DNA of 27,041 nucleotides from UBA940 sp031548515. GTDB lineage: Bacteria; Bacteroidota; Bacteroidia; Bacteroidales; Rikenellaceae. The stretch is taken from positions 1 through 27,041 of the forward strand of contig JAVBRB010000003.1 of NCBI GenBank assembly GCA_031548515.1, in the 5' to 3' direction. Under the pieces are notes generated by a model. The model had not been told where the DNA came from. It did not search any database and saw only the letters and a list, made by a program, of their open reading frames with translations. The translations under genes and the position numbers were made by a program. This document shows, piece by piece, positions 15,351-22,006 of the stretch (within the stretch, counting starts at the first letter, position 1; each line of letters starts with the position of its first letter).

Positions 15351-15438
15351 TTAATGTGAGTTTCAGATAATGAGGCTCACGTAAAACGATCGAAACACGA
15401 AAAACACAAATATATTAATTATCTAAAACTCACATTAA
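15351..15438 (+). other. 21-bp inverted repeat ending next to the floA start codon
   Basis: Arms 15351-15371 and 15418-15438 are inverted copies with one mismatch (TTAATGTGAG at one outer end, CTCACATTAA at the other) around 46 bases. The right arm ends one base before the floA ATG (15440). If transcribed, the leader would fold so that the translation start region is base-paired. It may instead be a symmetric protein-binding site. Confidence 0.8.
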
Positions 15439-15439
15439 A

Positions 15440-16435
15440 ATGGAAATTTGGGCAATCGTTGTCATAGCGATCGTAGCGATCATCGTGCTGTGGCTCATTT
15501 TTTACTTCGTACCCATCGGGCTATGGTTCTCGGCTTTGGTTTCGGGAGTCCGCATCAGCCTGCTGCAACTAATATTAATGCGTTGGAGGAAGGTTCCGCC
15601 TTCATTGATCGTTTCGGCGATGATCGAGGGGACCAAAGCCGGTATTAAACTAAACTCCAACGAACTGGAAGCGCACTACCTCGCCGGCGGACACGTCCCG
15701 CCTGTGGTGCACGCCCTGGTCTCGGCCCAGAAAGCGGGCATCCAGCTCGATTTCAAAATGGCTACGGCAATCGACCTCGCCGGACGCAATGTGTTCGAAG
15801 CGGTGCAGATGTCGGTAAATCCCAAAGTCATTAACACGCCTCCTGTTTCGGCGGTCGCTAAAGACGGTATCCAACTCATCGCCAAGGCTCGTGTCACGGT
15901 TCGCGCCAACATCAAGCAACTCGTGGGGGGTGCTGGTGAAGAGACCGTCCTTGCCCGCGTAGGCGAAGGTATCGTGTCCAGCATCGGTTCGGCGGACTCC
16001 TATAAGCAGGTGCTAGAAAATCCCGACTCTATATCCAAAGTAGTGCTGAACAAGGGACTCGACGCAGGGACGGCGTTCGAAATCCTCTCGATCGACATCG
16101 CAGATATCGACGTGGGCAAGAACATCGGCGCCGAACTGCAGATAGACCAGGCCAACGCCGAGAAGAATATCGCCCAGGCCAAGGCCGAAGAAAAACGCGC
16201 GATGGCAGTCGCCCACGAAGCCGAAAACCGCGCTAAGGCCCAGGACGCCCGTGCAAAGGTCATCCTTGCCGAGGCGGAAGTTCCAATCGCCATGGCGGAA
16301 GCGTTCCGCAACGGCAACCTCGGCATCATGGACTACTACAAGTTCCAGAACATACAGGCAGACACGTCGATGCGTGAATCGATCAGCGGCAGCAGCGGCA
16401 AGACTGAAAACCTGGGCGGCAAGACTGAAAAATAA
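15440..16435 (+). CDS. floA: Flotillin-like protein FloA (SPFH/UPF0365 family)
   Basis: 331 residues, matching the FloA/YqfA family length. An N-terminal membrane hairpin (about 3-35) is followed by the family-specific region RKVPPSLIVSAMIEGTKAGI, ELEAHYLAGGHVPPVVHALVSAQKAGI and the SPFH-like core KAKDGIQLIAKARVTVRANI. The C-terminal Ala/Glu-rich helices (about 225-300) carry the oligomerising coiled coil with repeated AEKNIAQAKAEEKRAMA-type sequence. FloA scaffolds functional membrane microdomains and influences membrane fluidity and envelope machineries. Its genomic partner NfeD is immediately upstream. The start at 15440 is directly preceded by the inverted repeat. A perfect terminator follows at 16455-16496. 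Confidence 0.96.
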   Translation: MEIWAIVVIAIVAIIVLWLIFYFVPIGLWFSALVSGVRISLLQLILMRWRKVPPSLIVSAMIEGTKAGIKLNSNELEAHYLAGGHVPPVVHALVSAQKAGIQLDFKMATAIDLAGRNVFEAVQMSVNPKVINTPPVSAVAKDGIQLIAKARVTVRANIKQLVGGAGEETVLARVGEGIVSSIGSADSYKQVLENPDSISKVVLNKGLDAGTAFEILSIDIADIDVGKNIGAELQIDQANAEKNIAQAKAEEKRAMAVAHEAENRAKAQDARAKVILAEAEVPIAMAEAFRNGNLGIMDYYKFQNIQADTSMRESISGSSGKTENLGGKTEK

Positions 16436-16454
16436 TAATCGCTGCAGCCGGATA

Positions 16455-16496
16455 AAACGGCACATCCGGAAATGGGATGTGCCGTTTCCATTTTTA
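16455..16496 (+). terminator. Intrinsic terminator after floA
   Basis: A perfect 13-bp stem (arms 16455-16467 and 16475-16487, AAACGGCACATCC type, 7-base loop) is followed by a T-rich run to 16496. It lies 20 bases after the floA stop and only 22 bases before the next start codon, so the downstream gene's transcription is probably uncoupled or attenuated. Confidence 0.9.
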
Positions 16497-16518
16497 AAAC
16501 TGCAAACACATTTAAGAT

Positions 16519-18537
16519 ATGAACCGATTTACAGCAACAATACTGATTACGGTATGCATCGCGACAAGCCTGTCTGCACAGAATTATCCGAACAACCGCG
16601 CGCCCCTGGTGCAGAAACCGTACATCGAACTGCCCCTCGGGGCGATCAAGGCCAAAGGTTGGCTGCAACAGATGCTCGAAGCCCAGCGCAGCGGAGCCAC
16701 CGGACATATGGACGAGATGTACCCGCTCGTGATGGGCGAACGCAACGGCTGGCTTGGCGGCGACGGCGACCAGTGGGAACGCGGCCCATACTGGATAGAC
16801 GGCTTGCTGCCCCTGGCATGGCTCCTCGACGACGACGCGCTGAAGGCCAAGGTACAGCCGTGGATCGAATGGGCCATCAAAAGCCAGCGCGAGGACGGTT
16901 TCTTCGGTCCGGCCACCGACTACCCAGGAGAACGCGGGGTGCAGCGCGACAATTCCCATGACTGGTGGCCGCGCATGGTGATGCTTAAGATTATGCAGCA
17001 ATATTATTCGGCCACGGGCGACCAGCGCGTGATCGACCTTATGACCGGATACTTCCGCTACCAGCTGAATACCCTTCCCGAGAAACCCCTGGGCAACTGG
17101 ACTTTCTGGGCTCTGTGGCGCGCGTGCGACAACCTGCAGGCGGTCCATTGGCTATACAACATAACGGGTGACACATGGCTATTGGAACTGGGTGAATTGC
17201 TGCATGAGCAGGGACACGATTTCGTGAACATGTTCCTGGGTACCGACGAAATGACGCACATAAACCACGTCCATTGCGTAAACCTCGCGCAAGGCATAAA
17301 GGAACCCGTGGTTTATTACCAACAGGACCCGCAGCAAAAATATCTGGACGCCGTGAAAAAAGGCTTCGCAGATATAAAACGATATCACGGCCAACCGCAG
17401 GGAATGTACGGCGGCGACGAATTCATGCACGGCAGTTCTCCGACGCAGGGCGTGGAGCTATGCTCTGTGGTGGAGATGATGTTCTCGCTCGAGAAGATGC
17501 TCGGCATTACGGGCGACCTGTCGTTCGCAGACCACCTGGAACTCGTTGCGTTCAATGCTCTGCCCACCCAGGTAAGCGACGACTGGATGCATCACCAATA
17601 TTATCAACAGGCAAACCAGGTCAATATCAGCCGCCACAGACACAATTTCTCAGAAGACCACGAAGGAACAGACATTATGTTCGGGATACTGACCGGATAT
17701 CCCTGCTGTGCATCGAACCAGCATCAGGGGTGGCCGAAGTTCACGCAAAACCTGTGGTACGCGACTCCCGACAACGGCATAGCAGCCATCGCATACTCCC
17801 CTTCAGAGGTCACGGCCAAAGTGGGCAACGGCGTCATGGTAACTATCAGTGAAAATACCGCCTATCCGATGGAAGGAAAGATAGAATTCGCCGTCGCCGT
17901 AAAAGATAAAAAGGTGAAAAGCGTCGGATTCCCGTTTCATGTGCGCATTCCGTCATGGACCAAAGGTGCGAAAATATATGTAAACGGAAATCTGCTCCGG
18001 ACGGTCGACGGAGGCATTGTGGAAATAGTAGACCGCACGTGGAAAACAGGCGACAGGCTTACTGTGGAATTCCCGATGGAGGTCAAAACCCAGAGATGGC
18101 ATGAATTCGCCATGTCCGTAGAGCGCGGGCCGCTGGTGTATGCGCTCCGGATGAACGAATACTGGCATCCGTACAATTTCGAGGGCAACGAAACCGTCAG
18201 TTTCGGCGAGCGGGCATGGAATGTCCGTTCCGACTCGCCGTGGAACTACGGACTCGCCGGTGTCAACAGGCGCGATGCAGGCAACAGCTTCACGGTGGAA
18301 GTGGACGAGGAGAAACTCGGACTACCCAATCCGTGGAATCCCGAAAACGCCCCCATACGCATAAAGGTCAAGGCCAAACGCATCCCCTGGTGGGAAATGT
18401 ACGGGGAATCCGCCGGGCCGACACCCTACTCCACGACCTTCGGCTGCGGTCTGGACGCAGTAAAGGAAGAAGAGATAACGCTCATACCTTACGGATGTAC
18501 TACCCTGAGGATATCCGAATTTCCGGTGATAAGGTAG
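16519..18537 (+). CDS. Glycoside hydrolase family 127-like (beta-L-arabinofuranosidase domain, DUF1680) enzyme, secreted
   Basis: 672 residues with a signal peptide (about 1-20, cut near SLSA-QN), so periplasmic or outer-membrane associated. The catalytic (alpha/alpha)6 barrel shows the GH127 zinc-cysteine site: E313 and C315 in GVELCSVVEMM and C396-C397 in GYPCCASN. These correspond to Glu338, Cys340, Cys417 and Cys418 of the characterised HypBA1, where Cys417 is the nucleophile. E301 in GGDEFMHG is the likely acid/base. C-terminal beta domains follow (about 430-672). Known members remove beta-L-arabinofuranose from plant glycans, but the clan also contains families with other sugars, so the substrate is open. 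No SusC/SusD pair, other hydrolase or regulator is adjacent, so the gene is an orphan rather than part of a typical polysaccharide-utilisation locus. Confidence 0.92.
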   Translation: MNRFTATILITVCIATSLSAQNYPNNRAPLVQKPYIELPLGAIKAKGWLQQMLEAQRSGATGHMDEMYPLVMGERNGWLGGDGDQWERGPYWIDGLLPLAWLLDDDALKAKVQPWIEWAIKSQREDGFFGPATDYPGERGVQRDNSHDWWPRMVMLKIMQQYYSATGDQRVIDLMTGYFRYQLNTLPEKPLGNWTFWALWRACDNLQAVHWLYNITGDTWLLELGELLHEQGHDFVNMFLGTDEMTHINHVHCVNLAQGIKEPVVYYQQDPQQKYLDAVKKGFADIKRYHGQPQGMYGGDEFMHGSSPTQGVELCSVVEMMFSLEKMLGITGDLSFADHLELVAFNALPTQVSDDWMHHQYYQQANQVNISRHRHNFSEDHEGTDIMFGILTGYPCCASNQHQGWPKFTQNLWYATPDNGIAAIAYSPSEVTAKVGNGVMVTISENTAYPMEGKIEFAVAVKDKKVKSVGFPFHVRIPSWTKGAKIYVNGNLLRTVDGGIVEIVDRTWKTGDRLTVEFPMEVKTQRWHEFAMSVERGPLVYALRMNEYWHPYNFEGNETVSFGERAWNVRSDSPWNYGLAGVNRRDAGNSFTVEVDEEKLGLPNPWNPENAPIRIKVKAKRIPWWEMYGESAGPTPYSTTFGCGLDAVKEEEITLIPYGCTTLRISEFPVIR

Positions 18538-18751
18538 CGCACGACAAACATGGCAGAACGAATGCGAGGCGACTTGCGAAAAGCGCATATGGCAGGATGA
18601 ACCCATAGAGCCTGCAGGCGAAAACAATCCGCATTTTCATTTATCTATACCGCAAGGTGCTTATATCAGCCTGTTGTTGGCACCTATCAAGCGCAGGGAG
18701 GCAGCAGAAAAAAGAATGCGATATAAAATTCTCTCTTTTATATCGCATTTC
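18538..18751. other. Intergenic region after GH127 gene
   Basis: No believable gene. The first about 175 bases show nothing recognisable; the end holds the terminator at 18715-18756. The remaining part of this roughly 400-base gap carries the tandem tRNA promoters, listed separately. Confidence 0.7.
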
Positions 18752-18756
18752 TTTTG
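18715..18756 (+). terminator. Strong terminator between the GH127 gene and the tRNA operon
   Basis: A perfect 14-bp AT-rich stem (arms 18715-18728 and 18736-18749, AATGCGATATAAAA type, 7-base loop) is followed by TTCTTTT. It insulates the tRNA-tuf operon from upstream transcription. Confidence 0.88.
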
Positions 18757-18782
18757 AAATCCCGAAAACTATCGTACTTTTG
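18752..18782 (+). promoter_or_regulatory. Promoter P1 of the tRNA-tuf operon
   Basis: TTTTG (18752-18756), an 18-base spacer and TACTTTTG (18775-18782) match the Bacteroidota promoter pattern. It lies about 157 bases before tRNA-Thr, directly after the terminator stem. Confidence 0.65.
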
Positions 18783-18830
18783 TGGCCGAATTTCGCCTTT
18801 CCGGAAGGAAGGCGCGCGGATGCAAAAAAG

Positions 18831-18842
18831 GTTCTTCGACAT
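18831..18842 (+). promoter_or_regulatory. Possible boxA-like antitermination site
   Basis: GTTCTTCGACAT resembles the boxA of stable-RNA leaders (consensus GCTCTTTAACA) and lies between the two tRNA promoters. A boxA would fit a stable-RNA operon, but the match is partial. Confidence 0.3.
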
Positions 18843-18878
18843 TGTAAAACAAAAAATAAGATTTTTATTGCGCCGGAT

Positions 18879-18910
18879 TTTGGCGGGTAGAAATTTTATC
18901 ACTACATTTG
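18879..18910 (+). promoter_or_regulatory. Promoter P2 of the tRNA-tuf operon
   Basis: TTTG (18879-18882), a 20-base spacer and TACATTTG (18903-18910) give a near-consensus Bacteroidota promoter 28 bases before tRNA-Thr. It is the best-spaced promoter of the housekeeping block. Confidence 0.85.
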
Positions 18911-18938
18911 CACTCCAAAATGCGCTGAAGCGCGTTCT

Positions 18939-19012
18939 GCCGATGTAGCTCAGTTGGCCAGAGCAGCTGATTTGTAATCAGCTGGTCGGGGGTTCGAATC
19001 CCTCCATCGGCT
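18939..19012 (+). tRNA. tRNA-Thr (anticodon TGT)
   Basis: The 74-base cloverleaf has acceptor arms GCCGATG and CATCGGC, D-arm AGCTCAGTTGG, anticodon stem GCTGA/TCAGC with loop TTTGTAA, and T-arm GGTTCGAATCC. Anticodon TGT reads ACA. The 3' CCA is not encoded (TCAA follows). It is the first gene of the tRNA-tuf operon. Confidence 0.97.
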
Positions 19013-19371
19013 CAAAGTGAGGAAGGAAGAAACGTTGCAAATAAAATTTGCAATGGGGATTTGGAGCGGCCGACACGCCAAACTTGTTTGAGCGGGAAGG
19101 TCGAAACAAATACCGAAGCAAGCGCAGCTTGCGAAGTTTCTGACGAAACGAACTTTGACAAGCCATCCCGTCAGGGATCATGAGGGAGTGAAACGACCGA
19201 ATAATCCCAAAGAGATGGGCGAAGCTACCCCACCAAGGGATCACGAGCGAACTGCGAGGTATGAAGCAGGAGTGAGTAATCCTTCTACAAAAGGAAAAAC
19301 GGGGGAGTAAGGCGACCAAATAATCCTTGCCAAAACAGGGGTAGAGCGAATGTAGTAACAAAAGAGATATC
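19013..19371 (+). other. Structured spacer between tRNA-Thr and tRNA-Tyr
   Basis: 359 bases without a gene. It contains, in order: a TTGCAAAT/ATTTGCAA hairpin (19035-19053); a GCAAGC-GCA-GCTTGC hairpin (19118-19132); nested arms around GTTTC-TGAC-GAAAC (about 19134-19155); and from 19165 a chain of alternately complementary arms. These run ATCCC (19165-19169), GGGAT (19174-19178), ATCCC (19204-19208), GGGAT (19237-19241), ATCC (19279-19282), AAGGA (19291-19295) and TCCTT (19324-19328). Intervening sequences share GGGAG and CGACC words. The spacer is presumably transcribed and removed when the tRNAs are processed. Confidence 0.75.
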
Positions 19372-19454
19372 GGGAGAATACCAGAGTGGCCAAATGGGGC
19401 AGACTGTAAATCTGCTGTCTTACGACTTCGGTGGTTCGAATCCATCTTCTCCCA
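19372..19454 (+). tRNA. tRNA-Tyr (anticodon GTA)
   Basis: The 83-base class II tRNA has acceptor arms GGGAGAA and TTCTCCC, anticodon stem GCAGA/TCTGC with loop CTGTAAA, a long variable arm and T-arm GGTTCGAATCC. Anticodon GTA reads TAC/TAT. The 3' CCA is not encoded. Confidence 0.97.
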
Positions 19455-19458
19455 CAAA

Positions 19459-19581
19459 GTTGAAAAAGCGATTTCGCCAAAGGCGAATATCGCTCTTTCA
19501 ACGACAAAACCTGACACAAATTTATTTGTGAGAGGATTTTGACGTTGAAAGATGATTTGCTCTGCAAATTGGTTTTTCAAC
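19459..19581 (+). other. Three consecutive hairpins between tRNA-Tyr and tRNA-Gly
   Basis: Hairpin 1 (19459-19502) has outer arms GTTGAAA/TTTCAAC and inner arms AGCGAT/ATCGCT and TCGCC/GGCGA. Hairpin 2 (19515-19530) is CACAAAT-TT-ATTTGTG. Hairpin 3 (19544-19581) reuses outer arms GTTGAAA/TTTCAAC with a different inner stem ATTTGC/GCAAAT. The reuse of the same outer arms with unrelated inner stems suggests selection for structure, for example RNA processing sites. Confidence 0.75.
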
Positions 19582-19599
19582 TTTGTAAGGGACTCCAAA

Positions 19600-19636
19600 A
19601 TGGATCACGAGCGAATGAGATGAGTGAGTAATCCAT
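19600..19636 (+). other. Arm-complementary mini element before tRNA-Gly
   Basis: ATGGAT (19600-19605) and ATCCAT (19631-19636) flank CACGAGCGAATGAGATGAGTGAGTA-type sequence. The same inner words (CACGAGCGAA and GAGTGAGTA) occur at 19242-19278, where the arms are GGAT and ATCC. Confidence 0.6.
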
Positions 19637-19656
19637 ACGGAATTCCCTGAAAAACT

Positions 19657-19732
19657 GCGGAAGTAGCTCAGTTGATAGAGCATCAGCCTTCCAAGCTGAG
19701 GGTCGCGAGTTTGAGCCTCGTCTTCCGCTCCA
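19657..19732 (+). tRNA. tRNA-Gly (anticodon TCC)
   Basis: The acceptor arms are GCGGAAG and CTTCCGC, the anticodon stem is TCAGC/GCTGA with loop CTTCCAA, and the T-arm is GAGTTTGAGCCTC. Anticodon TCC reads GGA/GGG. The sequence after the discriminator T reads CCA (19730-19732), so unlike its three companions this tRNA appears to encode its 3' CCA. The mature body is 19657-19729. Confidence 0.95.
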
Positions 19733-19789
19733 AAGGGGGTGCGAATAAAGTCCGGAAGGACGGGTTTGCGTTCCATGGGAAAACAGCCT

Positions 19790-19818
19790 GACGATGCAGG
19801 GAAAGACCCTGCGTCGCC
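19790..19818 (+). other. Hairpin in the tuf leader
   Basis: A 12-bp stem (arms 19790-19801 and 19807-19818, GACGATGCAGGG type, two wobble pairs, 5-base loop) lies 54 bases before the tuf start. No T-run follows, so it is not a classical terminator. It may mark the processing boundary between tRNA-Gly and the tuf mRNA. Confidence 0.6.
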
Positions 19819-19872
19819 TTGGCGTTACGGAGACAAACTACAAACGCAATTAATTTTAAATAAACTTCAATC

Positions 19873-21060
19873 ATGGCAAAAGAAAAATTTGACAGGTCCA
19901 AACCGCATGTGAACATCGGTACCATTGGACACGTAGACCACGGTAAAACCACCCTTACCGCCGCTATCACCACCGTACTCGGCAAAAAAGGTCTTTCGGA
20001 ACTCCGTTCGTTCGACTCGATCGACAATGCTCCCGAAGAAAAAGAACGCGGTATCACGATCAACACTTCGCACGTCGAATACCAGACGGCATCCCGCCAC
20101 TACGCTCACGTAGACTGCCCGGGTCACGCCGACTACGTTAAGAATATGGTTACCGGTGCTGCCCAGATGGACGGCGCTATCCTCGTTGTGGCTGCTACCG
20201 ACGGTCCCATGCCCCAGACCAACGAGCACGTCCTGCTTGCAAAACAGGTGAACGTACCGAAGATCGTCGTGTTCCTGAACAAGTGCGACATGGTGGACGA
20301 TGCGGAAATGCTCGACCTGGTCGAACTGGAAGTTCGTGACCTTCTTTCGAAATACGATTTTGATGGCGACAATGCTCCCATCATCCGCGGTTCCGCACTT
20401 GGCGGACTTAACGGCGAACCCACCTGGGAAGAAAAGATCATGGAACTCATGGACGCCGTCGACGCATACCTACCTATTCCTCCGCGTGAAAACGAAAAAC
20501 CGTTCCTCATGCCGGTTGAAGACGTATTCTCGATCACCGGTCGCGGTACCGTAGTAACCGGCCGTATCGAAACCGGTATCATCAAAGTCGGCGAACCCGT
20601 CGAGATCATCGGTTTAGGCCAGAAACCCATCACCTCGGTTTGTACAGGTGTTGAAATGTTCCGCAAGCTGCTCGACTCCGGTGAAGCAGGCGACAACGTA
20701 GGTTTGCTGATGCGCGGTCTGGACAAGAAAGATGTCAAACGCGGTATGGTAGTAGCCAAACCCGGCTCGATCACCCCGCACACCGAATTCGAAGCAGAGG
20801 TTTATATCCTTAAGAAAGAAGAAGGCGGTCGTCACACTCCGTTCCACAACAAATACCGTCCGCAGTTCTACATCCGTACGCTCGACGTAACGGGTGAAGT
20901 CGAACTCCCGGCAGGTGTGGACATGGTAATGCCCGGCGACAACGTAACCATCAAAGTTACGCTTATCTACCCGGTTGCTATCAACGTCGGTCTCCGCTTC
21001 GCTATCCGCGAAGGCGGCCGTACGGTCGGTGCAGGCCAGATCACCAAGATCCTGAAGTAA
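19873..21060 (+). CDS. tuf: Elongation factor Tu
   Basis: 395 residues, standard for EF-Tu. GTPase motifs are intact: GHVDHGKT (residues 19-26, P-loop), GITINTSH (switch I region around residue 60), DCPGH (81-85) and NKCD (136-139). Domains 2 and 3 follow, with RGTVVTGRIE and the C-terminal AIREGGRTVGAGQI. The factor delivers aminoacyl-tRNA to the ribosome. It is co-transcribed with the upstream tRNA-Thr/Tyr/Gly genes, as in many bacteria; no separate promoter is seen in the 140-base gap after tRNA-Gly. Confidence 0.99.
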   Translation: MAKEKFDRSKPHVNIGTIGHVDHGKTTLTAAITTVLGKKGLSELRSFDSIDNAPEEKERGITINTSHVEYQTASRHYAHVDCPGHADYVKNMVTGAAQMDGAILVVAATDGPMPQTNEHVLLAKQVNVPKIVVFLNKCDMVDDAEMLDLVELEVRDLLSKYDFDGDNAPIIRGSALGGLNGEPTWEEKIMELMDAVDAYLPIPPRENEKPFLMPVEDVFSITGRGTVVTGRIETGIIKVGEPVEIIGLGQKPITSVCTGVEMFRKLLDSGEAGDNVGLLMRGLDKKDVKRGMVVAKPGSITPHTEFEAEVYILKKEEGGRHTPFHNKYRPQFYIRTLDVTGEVELPAGVDMVMPGDNVTIKVTLIYPVAINVGLRFAIREGGRTVGAGQITKILK

Positions 21061-21419
21061 GCCCCGCTTACCGAAGAGATAACGAAGGGGCTGACGGGAT
21101 GATACCCCGTCAGTCTCGCAAAAATGCCGGTCCGGAGTAAGGCCGCCTTGTTGGCGAAACGCCTGAATAATTTTACGGACGGAGCGTTTTAATATTGAAG
21201 ATGTGAAGAGCGTGAAATTTCTTCACATCCCAAAGGCCCTGAGGAGCGGCCGCAAGGTTACGACAATAAGTTCCTCCCGATGGAGATTTATAAGGTGGTC
21301 GACAAAAGGAATCGGCGCCGCAAGACGACGTCTAAAAAGAACCGAAGATGGGTAAGCCAGACCGCGGTTCAACAAAAAGATTAAGGACCGGGGTGCTTGC
21401 CCATCTTCGGTTCTGATTT
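21061..21419 (+). other. Structured spacer between tuf and tRNA-Trp
   Basis: 359 bases without a gene. Directly after the tuf stop come two joined hairpins, GCCCC/GGGGC (21061-21091) and CTGACGGG/CCCGTCAG (21091-21113). A 10-bp hairpin GATGTGAAGA/TCTTCACATC follows (21200-21229, slightly imperfect at the loop). The last is a 15-bp perfect stem (arms 21338-21352 and 21400-21414, extended by AAGC/GCTT) ending 5 bases before tRNA-Trp. None has a classical T-tail, so processing or mRNA stabilisation is more likely than termination. Confidence 0.75.
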
Positions 21420-21490
21420 AGGAGCATAGTTCAAGGGTAGAATAGCGGTCTCCAAAACCGTTGATGGGAGTTCGAATCTCTCTGCTCCTG
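21420..21490 (+). tRNA. tRNA-Trp (anticodon CCA)
   Basis: The acceptor arms are AGGAGCA and TGCTCCT, the anticodon stem is GCGGT/ACCGT with loop CTCCAAA, and the T-arm is GAGTTCGAATCTC. Anticodon CCA reads TGG. The 3' CCA is not encoded. Its place between tuf and secE is conserved in many bacteria. Confidence 0.97.
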
Positions 21491-21792
21491 CTCAAATGAC
21501 GAAAACAAAACCGCCCTGCAGGGGCGCAGGTCTTGGAAATGGCGGCAGTCGAATTTATTCGGGCCGGCGGCTTTTCCAAAGCTTGGGAATCGCGAAGTGA
21601 TCGTTTTGTTTTCGTCGTTTGGGAAGCATCTCCGCGTAAGAGATGGGCGACCGCGAGGGAGCCAATCTCTCCAAGATTGAGTTTACAAAACATCCCCTGG
21701 AAGAGACAGGCGACCACAGGGAGCCAATCTCGCAGAAATAGGGAGTCAATCCCAAAAGGCGGGATACCGGAAGAAAGAAAACATATCCAGTT
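21491..21792 (+). other. Structured spacer between tRNA-Trp and secE
   Basis: 302 bases. The second half carries a chain of complementary arms: ATCTC (21628-21632), AGAGAT (21639-21644), ATCTCT (21665-21670), GAGA (21703-21706), TCTC (21728-21731), then GGGA/TCCC (21741-21753) and GGGAT (21761-21765). The words GGCGACC and GGGAGCCAA recur between arms. An open frame over it (21533-21796) overlaps the secE start and has no protein-like character. Confidence 0.7.
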
Positions 21793-21993
21793 ATGAAAAG
21801 ACTGATAAATTACATTAAAGAGGCCTACAACGAACTTGTCCACAAGACGTCGTGGCCTACTTTCAAAGAACTCCAGAGTTCTACCATCGTCGTTATGGTT
21901 GCTTCCTTAATCATAGCCATAGTGGTGCTGTGTATGGACCTGGCGTTCGAAAACCTGATGAAATCCATCTACGACATCCTCTACAAGATCTAA
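21793..21993 (+). CDS. secE: Preprotein translocase subunit SecE
   Basis: 66 residues, the short single-span form of SecE. The amphipathic N-terminal part contains the hallmark ELVHKTSWPTFKELQSST, and one membrane helix (about 33-55) follows. It clamps SecY in the SecYEG channel of the inner membrane. The position directly before nusG is the conserved arrangement. Confidence 0.96.
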   Translation: MKRLINYIKEAYNELVHKTSWPTFKELQSSTIVVMVASLIIAIVVLCMDLAFENLMKSIYDILYKI

Positions 21994-22006
21994 TCACCCG
22001 CAAGTT

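Noticed and set aside
19165..19328. CRISPR array in the tRNA spacer
   Set aside because: The repeated words are short, unequally spaced and arranged as complementary arms. There are no constant-length repeats and spacers, and no cas genes.
19013..19371. A second tRNA-Thr as in the E. coli thrU-tyrU-glyT-thrT cluster
   Set aside because: No further cloverleaf was found in the spacers. Only Thr, Tyr, Gly and, after tuf, Trp are present.
18978..19776. Minus-strand open frames across tRNA-Thr, tRNA-Tyr and tRNA-Gly
   Set aside because: They are antisense to three clear tRNA cloverleaves. Peptides such as WIRTTEVV and MEGFEPPTS are the familiar products of translating tRNA genes backwards.
21533..21796. 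87-residue open frame before secE
   Set aside because: It runs through the array of complementary arms and overlaps the secE start. Its composition is unlike that of neighbouring proteins.
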